Positions 24,847 through 33,430 of a stretch of 64,000 nt of DNA are shown here, in pieces. Source of the stretch: CAZTBB01 sp964611755 (lineage in GTDB: Bacteria > Pseudomonadota > Alphaproteobacteria > Micavibrionales > Micavibrionaceae); the NCBI GenBank assembly GCA_964611755.1, contig CAZTBB010000003.1, positions 1 through 64,000 of the forward strand, read 5' to 3'. Positions within the stretch are counted from its first letter, which is position 1; each line of letters begins with the position of its first letter. The position numbers and the translations under genes were made by a program. The notes beneath the pieces are model-generated. The model was not told the DNA's origin and did no database searches. It worked only from the letters and a program-made list of their open reading frames with translations.

Positions 24847-25611
24847 ATGAAAGTTTTAATATACGCCAACAACCAGCAACAAATCGATAAGCATCTTCCA
24901 TTATTGGAAGAGGGCGTATTCGGTCATGATTTTTCGGCGGTTTGTGGGCCAAGAGCCTTAAACAATGCCCTCCTCTATTATCCTGAGAAATTTCAATATG
25001 TTATCTGTATCAACGATACACCGGATCCGGGGTTTGATGACATCACGCTGGACCTGATGAACAAACAAATCCCCTATCTTCTTCGCACCTATAAAGATGA
25101 TGAGCTGGATGTAATGCTGGCTTTTACCAAAAATGCCGATGATGTTATTTCCATGGACAAACGCGATGAAATCTTTCTTCGGCGTGTGCGCAACATTCTT
25201 GATCGCCATGCCGGCATAGCGCCTGTGAGTGATGTTGATGAAACAACCACAATAGGGGATGTCAGCGTCAATATAAACAAAGGAAAAGCCTATGTGAAAG
25301 ATCAACCTCTCAGGCTAACGCATGCCGAAGTGCGCCTGCTGCACTACCTTATTAAAAACCCGGGTTTTTTAAAAAACAGAACCCAAATTATGGATTACTT
25401 AGGCTTGGATGAGGATATTCCAGACAGAACCGTTGATTCATATATCAAACGCATTCGTATTGAACTCAACCATGCCGGCATAGATGGAAAAAAAGCTATT
25501 ATTACTATCTATGGTGCAGGCTACAAAGCCAACGATAAAACAGATGATTGGAAAGCATCCCCTAAACCAATAACTCCATCACAAATAGAAGCACCCAGCC
25601 CAAATTATTAA
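24847..25611 (+). CDS. OmpR-type DNA-binding regulator with degenerate receiver
   Basis: A 254-residue protein with a receiver-like fold (1-118) and a C-terminal winged helix (about 140-240, LRLTHAEVRLLHYLIKN and TVDSYIKRIRIELN, ending in IYGAGYKAND). The acidic pair at the N-terminus is replaced by ANNQ, the acceptor region reads CINDTPD instead of ILDLMLPD, and the conserved Lys-Pro near the end is missing. So phosphorylation is unlikely although DNA binding looks intact. It is the first of three tandem regulators ending in ctrA. A short Ser/Pro tail follows the winged helix. Confidence 0.75.
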   Translation: MKVLIYANNQQQIDKHLPLLEEGVFGHDFSAVCGPRALNNALLYYPEKFQYVICINDTPDPGFDDITLDLMNKQIPYLLRTYKDDELDVMLAFTKNADDVISMDKRDEIFLRRVRNILDRHAGIAPVSDVDETTTIGDVSVNINKGKAYVKDQPLRLTHAEVRLLHYLIKNPGFLKNRTQIMDYLGLDEDIPDRTVDSYIKRIRIELNHAGIDGKKAIITIYGAGYKANDKTDDWKASPKPITPSQIEAPSPNY

Positions 25612-25639
25612 GAACAAAGACCACAAGGATAGAAGAATA

Positions 25640-26443
25640 ATGCAAACTCTTATCATTAACGCCGCCCCCGGACAAAAAAAATTCTTGGAAACTCAGCTCA
25701 AAGAAAACGGCATGAGGCTTACATTTTTAGATGATCTGGACATTTGCGGCACAACATTAGGCAATATGATTTCAGACAATGGGTATCAGGCTGTGTATTT
25801 CGCAAATTACTTTGATGATAACAAGCCGCTTGTGCGTGAAATGGTCACGGCATTAGCAGGAGTACAAAATCCACCGAGCATAATTGTAGGGGGCATTGAG
25901 GATGGGGGCAAACGCGCAGAAGTTTTGAACATTTCCCACCTTAATGGTTATGGTGTTGATGATGCGATTAATTCAAAAATGTCAGATGGTGAATTAGCAG
26001 CCGTTATCAAAAGCTGTGTCAGAAGGCGTCACGGGCATGCCTTCAACATTATTGCAAACTCACATTTTGCAATAGATCTCACAGCGCAAAAAGTCATCGC
26101 TATATCAGATGATTTAAGAAAATTAGCAAAAGAACATCCAGAAAAGCTTGTTATTGATCCAGATGCTTTTGAAGATGCCGGGACGGTTATTGATTTGCCC
26201 CCTAGAGTATACAAAATCATTGAATATCTATTCTTAAATATGGATAACACTGTGCCCCATGAAAAGTTGGAAGACTATCTTCATACGCACCGTTTAAACC
26301 CACCGGAAGCTAATGTTATTAGCCCTGCCCTTACTGATTTGCGAGCCAAGCTCTCCAAAGCCTCTGGTATCCCAAAGGCAAAAATATTCAAAACAGATTG
26401 GGGAAATGGATTAAGCCTGCCCAGCGCCTACGATTATCAGTAA
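25640..26443 (+). CDS. degenerate CtrA paralogue
   Basis: A 267-residue protein that can be aligned by eye to CtrA over its length. The linker RRRHGHAFNIIANSHFAIDL mirrors CtrA RRSQGHAQSVIETGQVKVNL, and the wing region LPPRVYKIIEYLFLN mirrors LTGKEYGIIELLSLR. A 28-residue insertion (about 155-182) separates linker and helix domain. The receiver lacks the acidic pocket and the acceptor Asp (YFANYFDD in place of ILDLMLPD). The recognition region is also altered. It lies 28 bases after the previous regulator and 140 bases before ctrA. A co-regulator or antagonist of CtrA is possible. Confidence 0.65.
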   Translation: MQTLIINAAPGQKKFLETQLKENGMRLTFLDDLDICGTTLGNMISDNGYQAVYFANYFDDNKPLVREMVTALAGVQNPPSIIVGGIEDGGKRAEVLNISHLNGYGVDDAINSKMSDGELAAVIKSCVRRRHGHAFNIIANSHFAIDLTAQKVIAISDDLRKLAKEHPEKLVIDPDAFEDAGTVIDLPPRVYKIIEYLFLNMDNTVPHEKLEDYLHTHRLNPPEANVISPALTDLRAKLSKASGIPKAKIFKTDWGNGLSLPSAYDYQ

Positions 26444-26470
26444 ACCAATTTTGTCCTGTTTTTTCGTATT

Positions 26471-26524
26471 TTAAATTTGTTAACGCCGTTAATCTTTGTT
26501 AATATGATTGTTAAGAAAGGTTAA
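26471..26524. promoter_or_regulatory. cluster of six TTAA half-sites upstream of ctrA
   Basis: TTAA starts at 26471, 26480, 26489, 26499, 26511 and 26521. The start-to-start distances are 9, 9, 10, 12 and 10 bases, close to but never exactly the 11 of a CtrA box (TTAA-N7-TTAA). This suggests autoregulation through half-sites or by the CtrA-like neighbours. The leader from 26525 to 26583 shows no other element. Confidence 0.5.
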
Positions 26525-26583
26525 CAACGCCTTTCCTAATGGTTCACACGACAATTTCTAGAATTTAAAAGGCAGGGACAAAC

Positions 26584-27291
26584 ATGCGCGTATTACTAGT
26601 AGAGGACGATACATCCACAGCAAAAAGCATTGAATTGATGCTCAAATCAGATGGTTACATCGTTGATGCAACCGATTTGGGTGAAGATGGCGTTGATCTT
26701 GGAAAGATCTATGATTACGACATCATTATTTTGGATCTTATGCTCCCGGATATGGATGGCTATGAGGTGCTCAAACAATTACGTGATGCAAAGGTTGATA
26801 CGCCAATCTTGATTCTCTCTGGCCTCACCGAATTGGATAACAAACTCAAAGGCCTAGGCTTTGGCGCGGATGACTATCTCACGAAGCCATTTGATAAACG
26901 TGAGCTGATTGCCCGTATCCAAGCTATTGTGCGCCGCTCACAAGGGCATGCGCAAAGCGTCATCGAGACAGGTCAGGTGAAAGTCAACCTGGACACACGC
27001 ACCGTTGAAGTTGCGAACAAGCCACTTCATTTGACGGGAAAAGAATATGGCATTATTGAGCTCCTTTCTCTTCGTAAAGGCTCAACACTGACCAAAGAGA
27101 TGTTCCTGAACCACCTTTATGGCGGTATGGACGAACCGGAAGTAAAAATTATCGATGTGTTTATCTGTAAGCTCCGTAAAAAGATCATGGATGCCACAGA
27201 TGGCGATAACTACATCGAGACCGTCTGGGGACGCGGCTATGTGTTGCGCGATCCGGAAGCTGAAAAGCAGAAATCAGCAAAAGCATCTTAA
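26584..27291 (+). CDS. ctrA: cell cycle response regulator CtrA
   Basis: Master OmpR-type regulator of cell cycle and motility in Alphaproteobacteria. The 235-residue protein has an intact receiver (acidic residues Glu7-Asp8-Asp9, acceptor Asp51, LTKPFDKREL) and a winged helix (LTGKEYGIIELLSLRKG, NHLYGGMDEPEVKIIDVF) nearly identical to the well-known CtrA sequences. Its phosphate is expected to come through ChpT, encoded at 54398-55033. Candidate targets in this window are the sites at 14285 and 62849. Upstream lies a dense TTAA cluster. Confidence 0.97.
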   Translation: MRVLLVEDDTSTAKSIELMLKSDGYIVDATDLGEDGVDLGKIYDYDIIILDLMLPDMDGYEVLKQLRDAKVDTPILILSGLTELDNKLKGLGFGADDYLTKPFDKRELIARIQAIVRRSQGHAQSVIETGQVKVNLDTRTVEVANKPLHLTGKEYGIIELLSLRKGSTLTKEMFLNHLYGGMDEPEVKIIDVFICKLRKKIMDATDGDNYIETVWGRGYVLRDPEAEKQKSAKAS

Positions 27292-27311
27292 ATTTAAAGG
27301 CGGCCTTCTTC

Positions 27312-27860
27312 ATGATTAATGTCGCCAATAGCTTAACAATCGGCAGGATTTTGGTCCTGCCGTTTTTAATTGCCTGTATGTATAGTGATCAAAGCTGGGC
27401 AATATGGTGCGCTATTACGCTCTATATTCTCTCGGCGCTATCAGATTTTCTGGATGGCTGGGTAGCGCGAAAATACAATCAAATCAGTGCTTTTGGCACA
27501 TTTCTTGACCCTATATCCGATAAAATATTTGTAGCCTGTATTCTCATTGCGTTGGTTGATATCGGCACCTTATCCGGCCTATGGACAATCCCTGTCATTG
27601 TAATCTTCACACGCGAATTCCTGATCTCCGGCCTGCGTGAGTATCTTGGGCCCCATAATATTCAAATGCCGGTGACAAAACTAGCCAAATGGAAAACCAC
27701 ATTTCAGATGTTGGCTCTGGGCCTGCTTGTCGCCGCGCCTCTCGGGTTTAACCTTCTTGATGGTGGCCGTATTGCCCTTATTATTGCCGCCGCTCTCACG
27801 GTCATCACCGGCTGGGGATATTTGCGCGTTGGGCTAGACCATATGCGCAAAATGCCGTAA
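27312..27860 (+). CDS. pgsA: CDP-diacylglycerol--glycerol-3-phosphate 3-phosphatidyltransferase
   Basis: Inner-membrane enzyme that makes phosphatidylglycerol phosphate, the first committed step to phosphatidylglycerol and cardiolipin. The 182-residue protein has the CDP-alcohol phosphotransferase motif in SDFLDGWVARKYNQISAFG followed by FLDPISDK (about 47-76), including all the catalytic Asp residues. Four to five hydrophobic segments are visible. Size is typical. It lies 20 bases after ctrA and 9 before pyrD. Confidence 0.93.
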   Translation: MINVANSLTIGRILVLPFLIACMYSDQSWAIWCAITLYILSALSDFLDGWVARKYNQISAFGTFLDPISDKIFVACILIALVDIGTLSGLWTIPVIVIFTREFLISGLREYLGPHNIQMPVTKLAKWKTTFQMLALGLLVAAPLGFNLLDGGRIALIIAAALTVITGWGYLRVGLDHMRKMP

Positions 27861-27869
27861 TGATGGTGT

Positions 27870-28943
27870 ATGACCTTTAGCTATCGCCTTTTTCGTCCAT
27901 TCCTGTTCAGTATTGATGCTGAAAAAGCACATAATTTTACTATTAATGCCCTCAAATCCAGCCTTGGGCCGAAAATACGTGCCGTACAAGATCCATCCTT
28001 GGAAGTCTCTTTATTCGGGCTCAAATTTCCAAACCCTGTGGGCTTATCGGCGGGCTTTGATAAAAACGCAGAAGTGATCGCACCTTGCCTTAATATGGGC
28101 TTTGGTTTCGTCGAAGTCGGTACGGTTACCCCAAAACCTCAAGAAGGCAACCCAAAGCCCCGCATATGGCGTTCAGCCAGAGATGAGGCTGTTATCAATC
28201 GCATGGGTTTTCCCAATGCGGGTGTTGATATATTCAAACAAAACCTAGAGAGCTTCCTGGAGGTCAAACCACGTCCGACAGGTGTCGTTGGCCTCAACAT
28301 TGGTATGAATAAAGATCAAAAAGATCCGGCCAAAGATTACGCCACATTGATCCGTAAAATTGGCCCTATGGCCGATTACATCACGGTGAATATCTCATCA
28401 CCCAACACGCCCGGCCTGCGTGACCTTCAAAGAAAAGAACCACTTACCGAATTGATTGAGGCCGTGCGCACGCAACTCAAAAAATCATGCGGCGAACACC
28501 AGCCCTCCTTCTTGATTAAACTGGCGCCCGACCTCGACCAAGCCCAGCAAGAAGAGCTTTCGGAAACTCTGCTTCAGAATAAAATTGATGGTATTATTTT
28601 GACCAATACGACACTTGATCGCCCAGACCTGCTCAAGGAAAAATTCGCTGAAAACCCCGGAGGTTTGAGTGGCCAGCCACTGACCGACAAATCAACAGAG
28701 ATCATCCGCAGCTTTTACAAACTGACCAACGGCACGATACCGATTATCGGTGTGGGTGGGATCTCCAATGCGGCACAAGCCTATGAAAAAATCAAGGCCG
28801 GCGCCTCCCTCGTCCAACTCTACAGCGCACTCGTCTTTAAAGGGCCTAATGTGGTAAATGGCATTAATTCTGGTCTCATTCACTTGCTTGAACAAGATGG
28901 GTTTGCCTCTATTGAAGAGGCTGTCGGTTCTGACCATAAATAA
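27870..28943 (+). CDS. pyrD: dihydroorotate dehydrogenase (quinone), class 2
   Basis: Membrane-associated flavoenzyme of pyrimidine synthesis that oxidises dihydroorotate and passes electrons to quinone. The 357-residue length and the N-terminal helical extension (YRLFRPFLFSIDAEKAHNF) mark class 2. Conserved parts include GLSAGFDKNAE, NRMGFPNAG, the catalytic-Ser segment NISSPNTPGLRDLQ and the FMN-binding IIGVGGISN. Start is ATG 27870, 9 bases after pgsA. Confidence 0.95.
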   Translation: MTFSYRLFRPFLFSIDAEKAHNFTINALKSSLGPKIRAVQDPSLEVSLFGLKFPNPVGLSAGFDKNAEVIAPCLNMGFGFVEVGTVTPKPQEGNPKPRIWRSARDEAVINRMGFPNAGVDIFKQNLESFLEVKPRPTGVVGLNIGMNKDQKDPAKDYATLIRKIGPMADYITVNISSPNTPGLRDLQRKEPLTELIEAVRTQLKKSCGEHQPSFLIKLAPDLDQAQQEELSETLLQNKIDGIILTNTTLDRPDLLKEKFAENPGGLSGQPLTDKSTEIIRSFYKLTNGTIPIIGVGGISNAAQAYEKIKAGASLVQLYSALVFKGPNVVNGINSGLIHLLEQDGFASIEEAVGSDHK

Positions 28944-28957
28944 GAAAAGAAAATCCG

Positions 28958-29812
28958 ATGTTTATTCAAGGCTTAAACGATATTGCCGCTCGCTATGATC
29001 ACTTCATCATCGATATTTTTGGTGTGATTCATGATGGTATTCGCCCTTTTCCGGATACAAAACACACGCTCGGGACATTGCGCGATCAAGGCAAACAGGT
29101 ATGTCTCCTCTCTAATTCCCCGCGCATTGCTGCTGGCGCAGCCGACCAATTAAACCGTATGGGCTTAGGCCATGATCTCTTCGATCATATCGTGACATCC
29201 GGTGAAGCTACGCATCAGGCTTTGAAGCATAGCACTGAGATAGCAGGCAAACATTGCTGGTTTATCGGCACAGGCATTATGGGCGAAGTGTTTCAAGGGC
29301 TTGATTATCACTTACTTGATGGGCCGCAAGGGGCAGATTTCATCCTAAACTCTATCCCTGGCACACAGGACAGCGAAAAAGAAGCTCTGATTACCAATTT
29401 CAAATCTGCGATTGAAATGAACTTACCGATGATTTGCGCTAATCCGGATTTGGTCGTGAATATCGGTGAACACCAATATGAATGCGCCGGCACCTTTGCC
29501 AAAATCTATGAAGATCTTGGCGGCACGGTTATCTATCACGGCAAACCACACGCTCCCGTCTATGAGCGCTGCTATGAGCTTCTCGGCCAACCTGACAAAT
29601 CAAAAATCATCGCCATCGGTGACTCCCTACATACCGATATTGCAGGCGCCAATCATTTTGGCATTGATAGTATTTTCAATCTGGTGGGTATTCACTGGGA
29701 AGAGGTGCAAATGGATCACCGCCCCGGTCAGGCTGACCTTAAAAAAATTGATGCCATGCTGGATGCCTATCCAAACCACCCCACTTATACAATGGCTGGA
29801 TTTTGCTGGTAA
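28958..29812 (+). CDS. HAD-superfamily class IIA hydrolase
   Basis: A 284-residue phosphatase of the HAD family, subclass IIA. Motif I reads IIDIFGVIHDG (residues about 17-27), where the second Asp of the usual DxD is replaced by Phe; this is typical of the subfamily that also includes proteins with DVWGVLHDG-type motifs. Motif II is LLSNSPR, and motif III/IV is AIGDSLHTDIAGAN. The substrate is unknown. A likely general phosphosugar or nucleotide phosphatase, placed 14 bases after pyrD. Confidence 0.8.
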   Translation: MFIQGLNDIAARYDHFIIDIFGVIHDGIRPFPDTKHTLGTLRDQGKQVCLLSNSPRIAAGAADQLNRMGLGHDLFDHIVTSGEATHQALKHSTEIAGKHCWFIGTGIMGEVFQGLDYHLLDGPQGADFILNSIPGTQDSEKEALITNFKSAIEMNLPMICANPDLVVNIGEHQYECAGTFAKIYEDLGGTVIYHGKPHAPVYERCYELLGQPDKSKIIAIGDSLHTDIAGANHFGIDSIFNLVGIHWEEVQMDHRPGQADLKKIDAMLDAYPNHPTYTMAGFCW

Positions 29813-29855
29813 TTCATGATTGCCACGCGCGCTTAGCGGCGCTAAAACAATAAGC

Positions 29856-31700
29856 ATGAAACATCATTTTTATATTTTTATGATTGCCGTCATCGGCATA
29901 ATTTCTGCCCCTTCTGCGTATGCGCAAGATGAGGCCGCCAGCACTGTTACACCCAAACATGCCCTCGCCATGCATGGTGATGTGAAATATGGGCCGGATT
30001 TCACCCATCTGGATTACATCAACCCCGATGCACCCAAAGGCGGTGAATTGAGGCTTTCGGCCATTGGCACATTCGATTCCCTCAACCCGTTCATTGTCAA
30101 AGGCACGCCTGTTGCCGGCATGAGCTTCATCCGCTCCGGCCTTGTCTATGAAAGCCTGATGCAAAATGCATGGGATGAACCCTTCTCGCTTTATGGTGTG
30201 ATCGCCGAGAGTGTTGAAATGCCGGAGGATCGCAGCTGGGTTGCCTTTAATCTGCGCCCCGAAGCCAAATGGGCCGATGGCACGCCGCTTACAACCGAAG
30301 ACGTAGCTTGGACGTTCGAAACACTGAAAGAAAAAGGTAGCCCGTTTTTCCGCGCCTATTATGGGGATGTTGAGAGCGCCGAGATTATCTCCCCGCAGCG
30401 CATTAAGTTTACCTTCAAGGGAACAGGCAACGCGGAACTGCCTTTGATCATTGCCGAAATGTCGATTTTACCAAAACATTTCTGGACGGCAGAGGGCCGC
30501 GAATTTGATAAAACATCTCTGGAACCTCCCCTTGGCAGCGGCCCTTACCAAATTACAAAGGTCGAGCCCGGCCGCTCAATCACCTATGAACGCAATCCGA
30601 ATTGGTGGGGCAAAGATCTCCCGCTTTTCAAAGGGTTTTATAATTTCGATCGCATCACCTACGATTATTACCGCGATAATAATGTTGCTCTCGAAGCGTT
30701 TCTGGCGGGTGAATATGATGTCCGCATCGAGAATACCGCCAAGGAATGGGAAAACAGCTATGAGTCTCCCGCTCTCGAGGATGGCCGTATCTTGATGGAA
30801 GAAATTCACAACCAACGCCCATCCGGCATGCAGGCCTTTGTTTACAATATCCGCCGCCCCGTCTTTCAGGATAAAGAGGTGCGCAAAGCTCTGGCCTATG
30901 CGTTTGATTTTGAGTGGTCCAATAAACAATTTGCCTATGGCGTTTATGAGCGCACGGATAGCTTTTTTGAAAACTCGGAGCTGGCCTCTGCGGGCCTCCC
31001 CTCCCCTGAGGAGCTGGAGATCCTAAACCCGATCAAAGACAGCATCCCGGCCGAAGTCTTTACCCAAACCTACACACCGCCGCGTACCGATGGCACAGGC
31101 AATAACCGCCAGAACTTGCGCACAGCGATGCAGATTTTGGATGCTGCCGGCTATAAGCTTGGCGAGGATGGCATTCGCTCCAAGGATGGCGTGCGCCTCG
31201 AGTTTGAGATTTTGGACACCAACCCGCAATTCGAGCGCTGGGTTTTGCCTTTCATCCGCAATCTCGAACGTGCCGGTGTAAAGGCAACATTCCGCATTGT
31301 GGATACCGCACAATATCAAAACCGCATGAATGACTATGATTTCGATATGACGATTGGCGTATTCGGCCAGTCCAATTCACCGGGTAATGAGCAGCGCGAC
31401 TTCTGGTCCTCGGCCAAAGCCGACATGCCGGGCGCACGCAATACAATCGGCATCAAAGACCCTGTGATTGATGATCTGATCGAGAAAATTATTCAGGCTC
31501 CAAGCCGCGCTGATCTGGTCACGCGCGTTCGTGCCATGGATCGTATCTTGCTGTGGAATCATTATGTGATCCCGATGTGGCATTATCCGAAATGGCGCAT
31601 CGCCTATTCCAGTGATATTGAGCGCCCTGAAAACCTCTCGGATATCAGCCCGCTTATTTCCTTTACATGGTGGCACAAACAAGAGGATGCCAGTGAGTAA
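29856..31700 (+). CDS. yejA: ABC transporter substrate-binding protein YejA
   Basis: Periplasmic solute-binding protein of the Yej peptide-type ABC transporter (SBP family 5). A signal peptide is visible from ATG 29856 (MKHHFYIFMIAVIGIISAPSAYA, shown here only as MKHHFYIF to APSAYA), with cleavage before QDEAAS; the upstream in-frame ATG at 29820 would add 12 residues and break this. The 614-residue protein shows ALAMHGDVKYGPDFTHLDY and GTPLTTEDVAWTFETLKEKG. The permeases yejB and yejE lie at 33431 and 34547 and the ATPase yejF at 45556, so the transporter is scattered over 17 kb. Confidence 0.9.
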   Translation: MKHHFYIFMIAVIGIISAPSAYAQDEAASTVTPKHALAMHGDVKYGPDFTHLDYINPDAPKGGELRLSAIGTFDSLNPFIVKGTPVAGMSFIRSGLVYESLMQNAWDEPFSLYGVIAESVEMPEDRSWVAFNLRPEAKWADGTPLTTEDVAWTFETLKEKGSPFFRAYYGDVESAEIISPQRIKFTFKGTGNAELPLIIAEMSILPKHFWTAEGREFDKTSLEPPLGSGPYQITKVEPGRSITYERNPNWWGKDLPLFKGFYNFDRITYDYYRDNNVALEAFLAGEYDVRIENTAKEWENSYESPALEDGRILMEEIHNQRPSGMQAFVYNIRRPVFQDKEVRKALAYAFDFEWSNKQFAYGVYERTDSFFENSELASAGLPSPEELEILNPIKDSIPAEVFTQTYTPPRTDGTGNNRQNLRTAMQILDAAGYKLGEDGIRSKDGVRLEFEILDTNPQFERWVLPFIRNLERAGVKATFRIVDTAQYQNRMNDYDFDMTIGVFGQSNSPGNEQRDFWSSAKADMPGARNTIGIKDPVIDDLIEKIIQAPSRADLVTRVRAMDRILLWNHYVIPMWHYPKWRIAYSSDIERPENLSDISPLISFTWWHKQEDASE

Positions 31701-32517
31701 CGCATCCCACATCGCCTCAGACATTGCCCCTCGTATCGCCATTGTGATCCCTGCGCGTTATGGCTCCAGCCGTTTCCCCGGCAAGCCATTGGCCAAGCTT
31801 GGAGATCAATCGATGCTGTCCATGACGGTCAATGTCGCCCGCAAAGCCGCCGATACTTTTGATAATGTGCATGTGCTTGTGGCCACAGAAGATCAACGCA
31901 TCGCCGATCATGCCAAAGAAATTGGCGTGGAGTGTGCCCTCACCAGTGATGCCTGCAAAACAGGCTCTGACCGCGCATTGGAAGCCATTAAAACATCCAA
32001 AATTGACGTGGATTTTGTCCTTAATTTGCAAGGTGATGCCCCCTTCACACCGCCCGAAATTCTGGTTCAGATGATCCATGCGTTTAATGATTCTGTAGAG
32101 GTTATTACCCCTGTCCATCAGCTCGGCTGGGATGATCTGGATCGCCTGCGCGAAAATAAAAAAACCACCCCTTTTAGCGGAACAACCTGCGTGCGCGATG
32201 AGAGCGGCAAAGCTCTGTGGTTTTCTAAAAACATTATCCCTGCCATCCGCAAAGAAGACAGCCTCAGGGCATCATCCGATCAATCGCCTGTTTATCAGCA
32301 TATCGGGCTCTATGGCTATAGCCTCAGCGCCCTTGAAAAGTTTTGTTCCCTGCCGGAAAGTCACTACGAAAAACTGGAAGGGCTTGAACAGCTGCGCTTC
32401 ATTGAAAATGGTATATCCATCCAAACGCTTGCCGTTGATTTTGCACCCGGGCAAATCCAATCCGGCATAGATACGCCGGAGGATTTAGAGCGCGCCAATA
32501 AAAGGCTGGCCTCATGA
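31693..32517 (+). CDS. kdsB: 3-deoxy-manno-octulosonate cytidylyltransferase
   Basis: Activates Kdo with CTP for lipopolysaccharide inner-core synthesis. The N-terminal motif IAIVIPARYGSSRFPGKPLA is the nucleotidyltransferase signature, followed by VLVATEDQRIADHA, LQGDAPF and, near the end, SGIDTPEDLERAN. About 274 residues, slightly longer than usual at the N-terminus. GTG 31693 has AAGAGGA 5 bases upstream and is preferred over ATG 31687, which would sit directly against the site. It overlaps the yejA stop and ends with ATGA shared with the next gene. Confidence 0.85.
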   Translation: MSNASHIASDIAPRIAIVIPARYGSSRFPGKPLAKLGDQSMLSMTVNVARKAADTFDNVHVLVATEDQRIADHAKEIGVECALTSDACKTGSDRALEAIKTSKIDVDFVLNLQGDAPFTPPEILVQMIHAFNDSVEVITPVHQLGWDDLDRLRENKKTTPFSGTTCVRDESGKALWFSKNIIPAIRKEDSLRASSDQSPVYQHIGLYGYSLSALEKFCSLPESHYEKLEGLEQLRFIENGISIQTLAVDFAPGQIQSGIDTPEDLERANKRLAS

Positions 32518-33131
32518 CCAAACTGATTATTGCACGTCATGGCAATACATTCGGCCCCGATGACACACCAACACGCGTCGGCGCGCGCACAGATTTGCCG
32601 CTCGCCCAATCAGGAAAAGCCCAAGCCCAAAAGCTCGGTGTTCATTTGAAGGATCACGGCCTCATTCCCGATGTTGTCTATGCCTCCACCCTACAGCGCA
32701 CCATTGAAACCGCCGAGATTGCCATCAAAGCCACAGGCATTTCCAACCCCGTTTTCCAGCTCGATATCTTCAATGAGATTGATTACGGCCCCGATGAAAA
32801 CAAACCTGAGCATGAGGTCATCGCCCGCATTGGTGAGGACGCCATTGCGGCATGGAATGATCATGCGCATGTGCCGGATGGGTGGGATGTAAAACCGGAT
32901 GAAATCACACAGAATTGGCTAGGTTTTGCTGAACAAATCGCCCGGCATGATGATGAGGAAACGGTTTTGGTTGTCACCTCCAATGGCATCGCGCGCTTTG
33001 CCCCGCATATTACGGGCGATTTTGAGAACTTTAAGGCCAACCACCCGCTCAAACTCTCTACCGGTGCGCTTGGCATCCTTGAAAAAACCGTAGAAGGCTG
33101 GCACGTAAAAGACTGGAATATCAGACCATGA
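32514..33131 (+). CDS. histidine phosphatase family protein
   Basis: A 205-residue member of the phosphoglycerate mutase-like branch of histidine phosphatases. The catalytic RHGNT motif is at residues about 8-12 (LIIARHGNTFG), and the second-half motifs ASTLQRTIETAEI and VTSNGIARF are present; the second His usually found in VTHG is replaced by Ser-Asn. It could be a phosphatase or mutase of small phosphates. Overlaps kdsB by ATGA and slyX by ATGA, so the three are translationally coupled. Confidence 0.8.
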   Translation: MTKLIIARHGNTFGPDDTPTRVGARTDLPLAQSGKAQAQKLGVHLKDHGLIPDVVYASTLQRTIETAEIAIKATGISNPVFQLDIFNEIDYGPDENKPEHEVIARIGEDAIAAWNDHAHVPDGWDVKPDEITQNWLGFAEQIARHDDEETVLVVTSNGIARFAPHITGDFENFKANHPLKLSTGALGILEKTVEGWHVKDWNIRP

Positions 33132-33358
33132 GCACAGATGATCGGATCATAGAGCTGGAAACGAAGCTGGCTTATCTGGAAACCCAATTCGAAGACTTGA
33201 ATAACGTTGTTCTGGAGCAAGCAACAACAATCCGCCACCTCAAGACAAAACTCAGCATGACCGAGAGCAAAATTGAAGATCTTGAGAACGGCCGCGGCGA
33301 GAGTGAAACACTCTCGGCCACCGAGATCGCCGCGCGCGATAAACCACCGCATTATTAA
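33128..33358 (+). CDS. slyX: SlyX family protein
   Basis: A 76-residue coiled-coil protein with the SlyX layout: heptad helices (about residues 5-50) and the conserved C-terminal PPHY. The function of SlyX is not known. It overlaps the previous gene by ATGA. No membrane or signal sequence. Confidence 0.85.
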   Translation: MSTDDRIIELETKLAYLETQFEDLNNVVLEQATTIRHLKTKLSMTESKIEDLENGRGESETLSATEIAARDKPPHY

Positions 33359-33430
33359 AGGTATTTTTCTCGTGCATGAGACATGCCTTTCCCCTTTACC
33401 CCCATAAGCTCTGATGTCTATGATAGCGCT

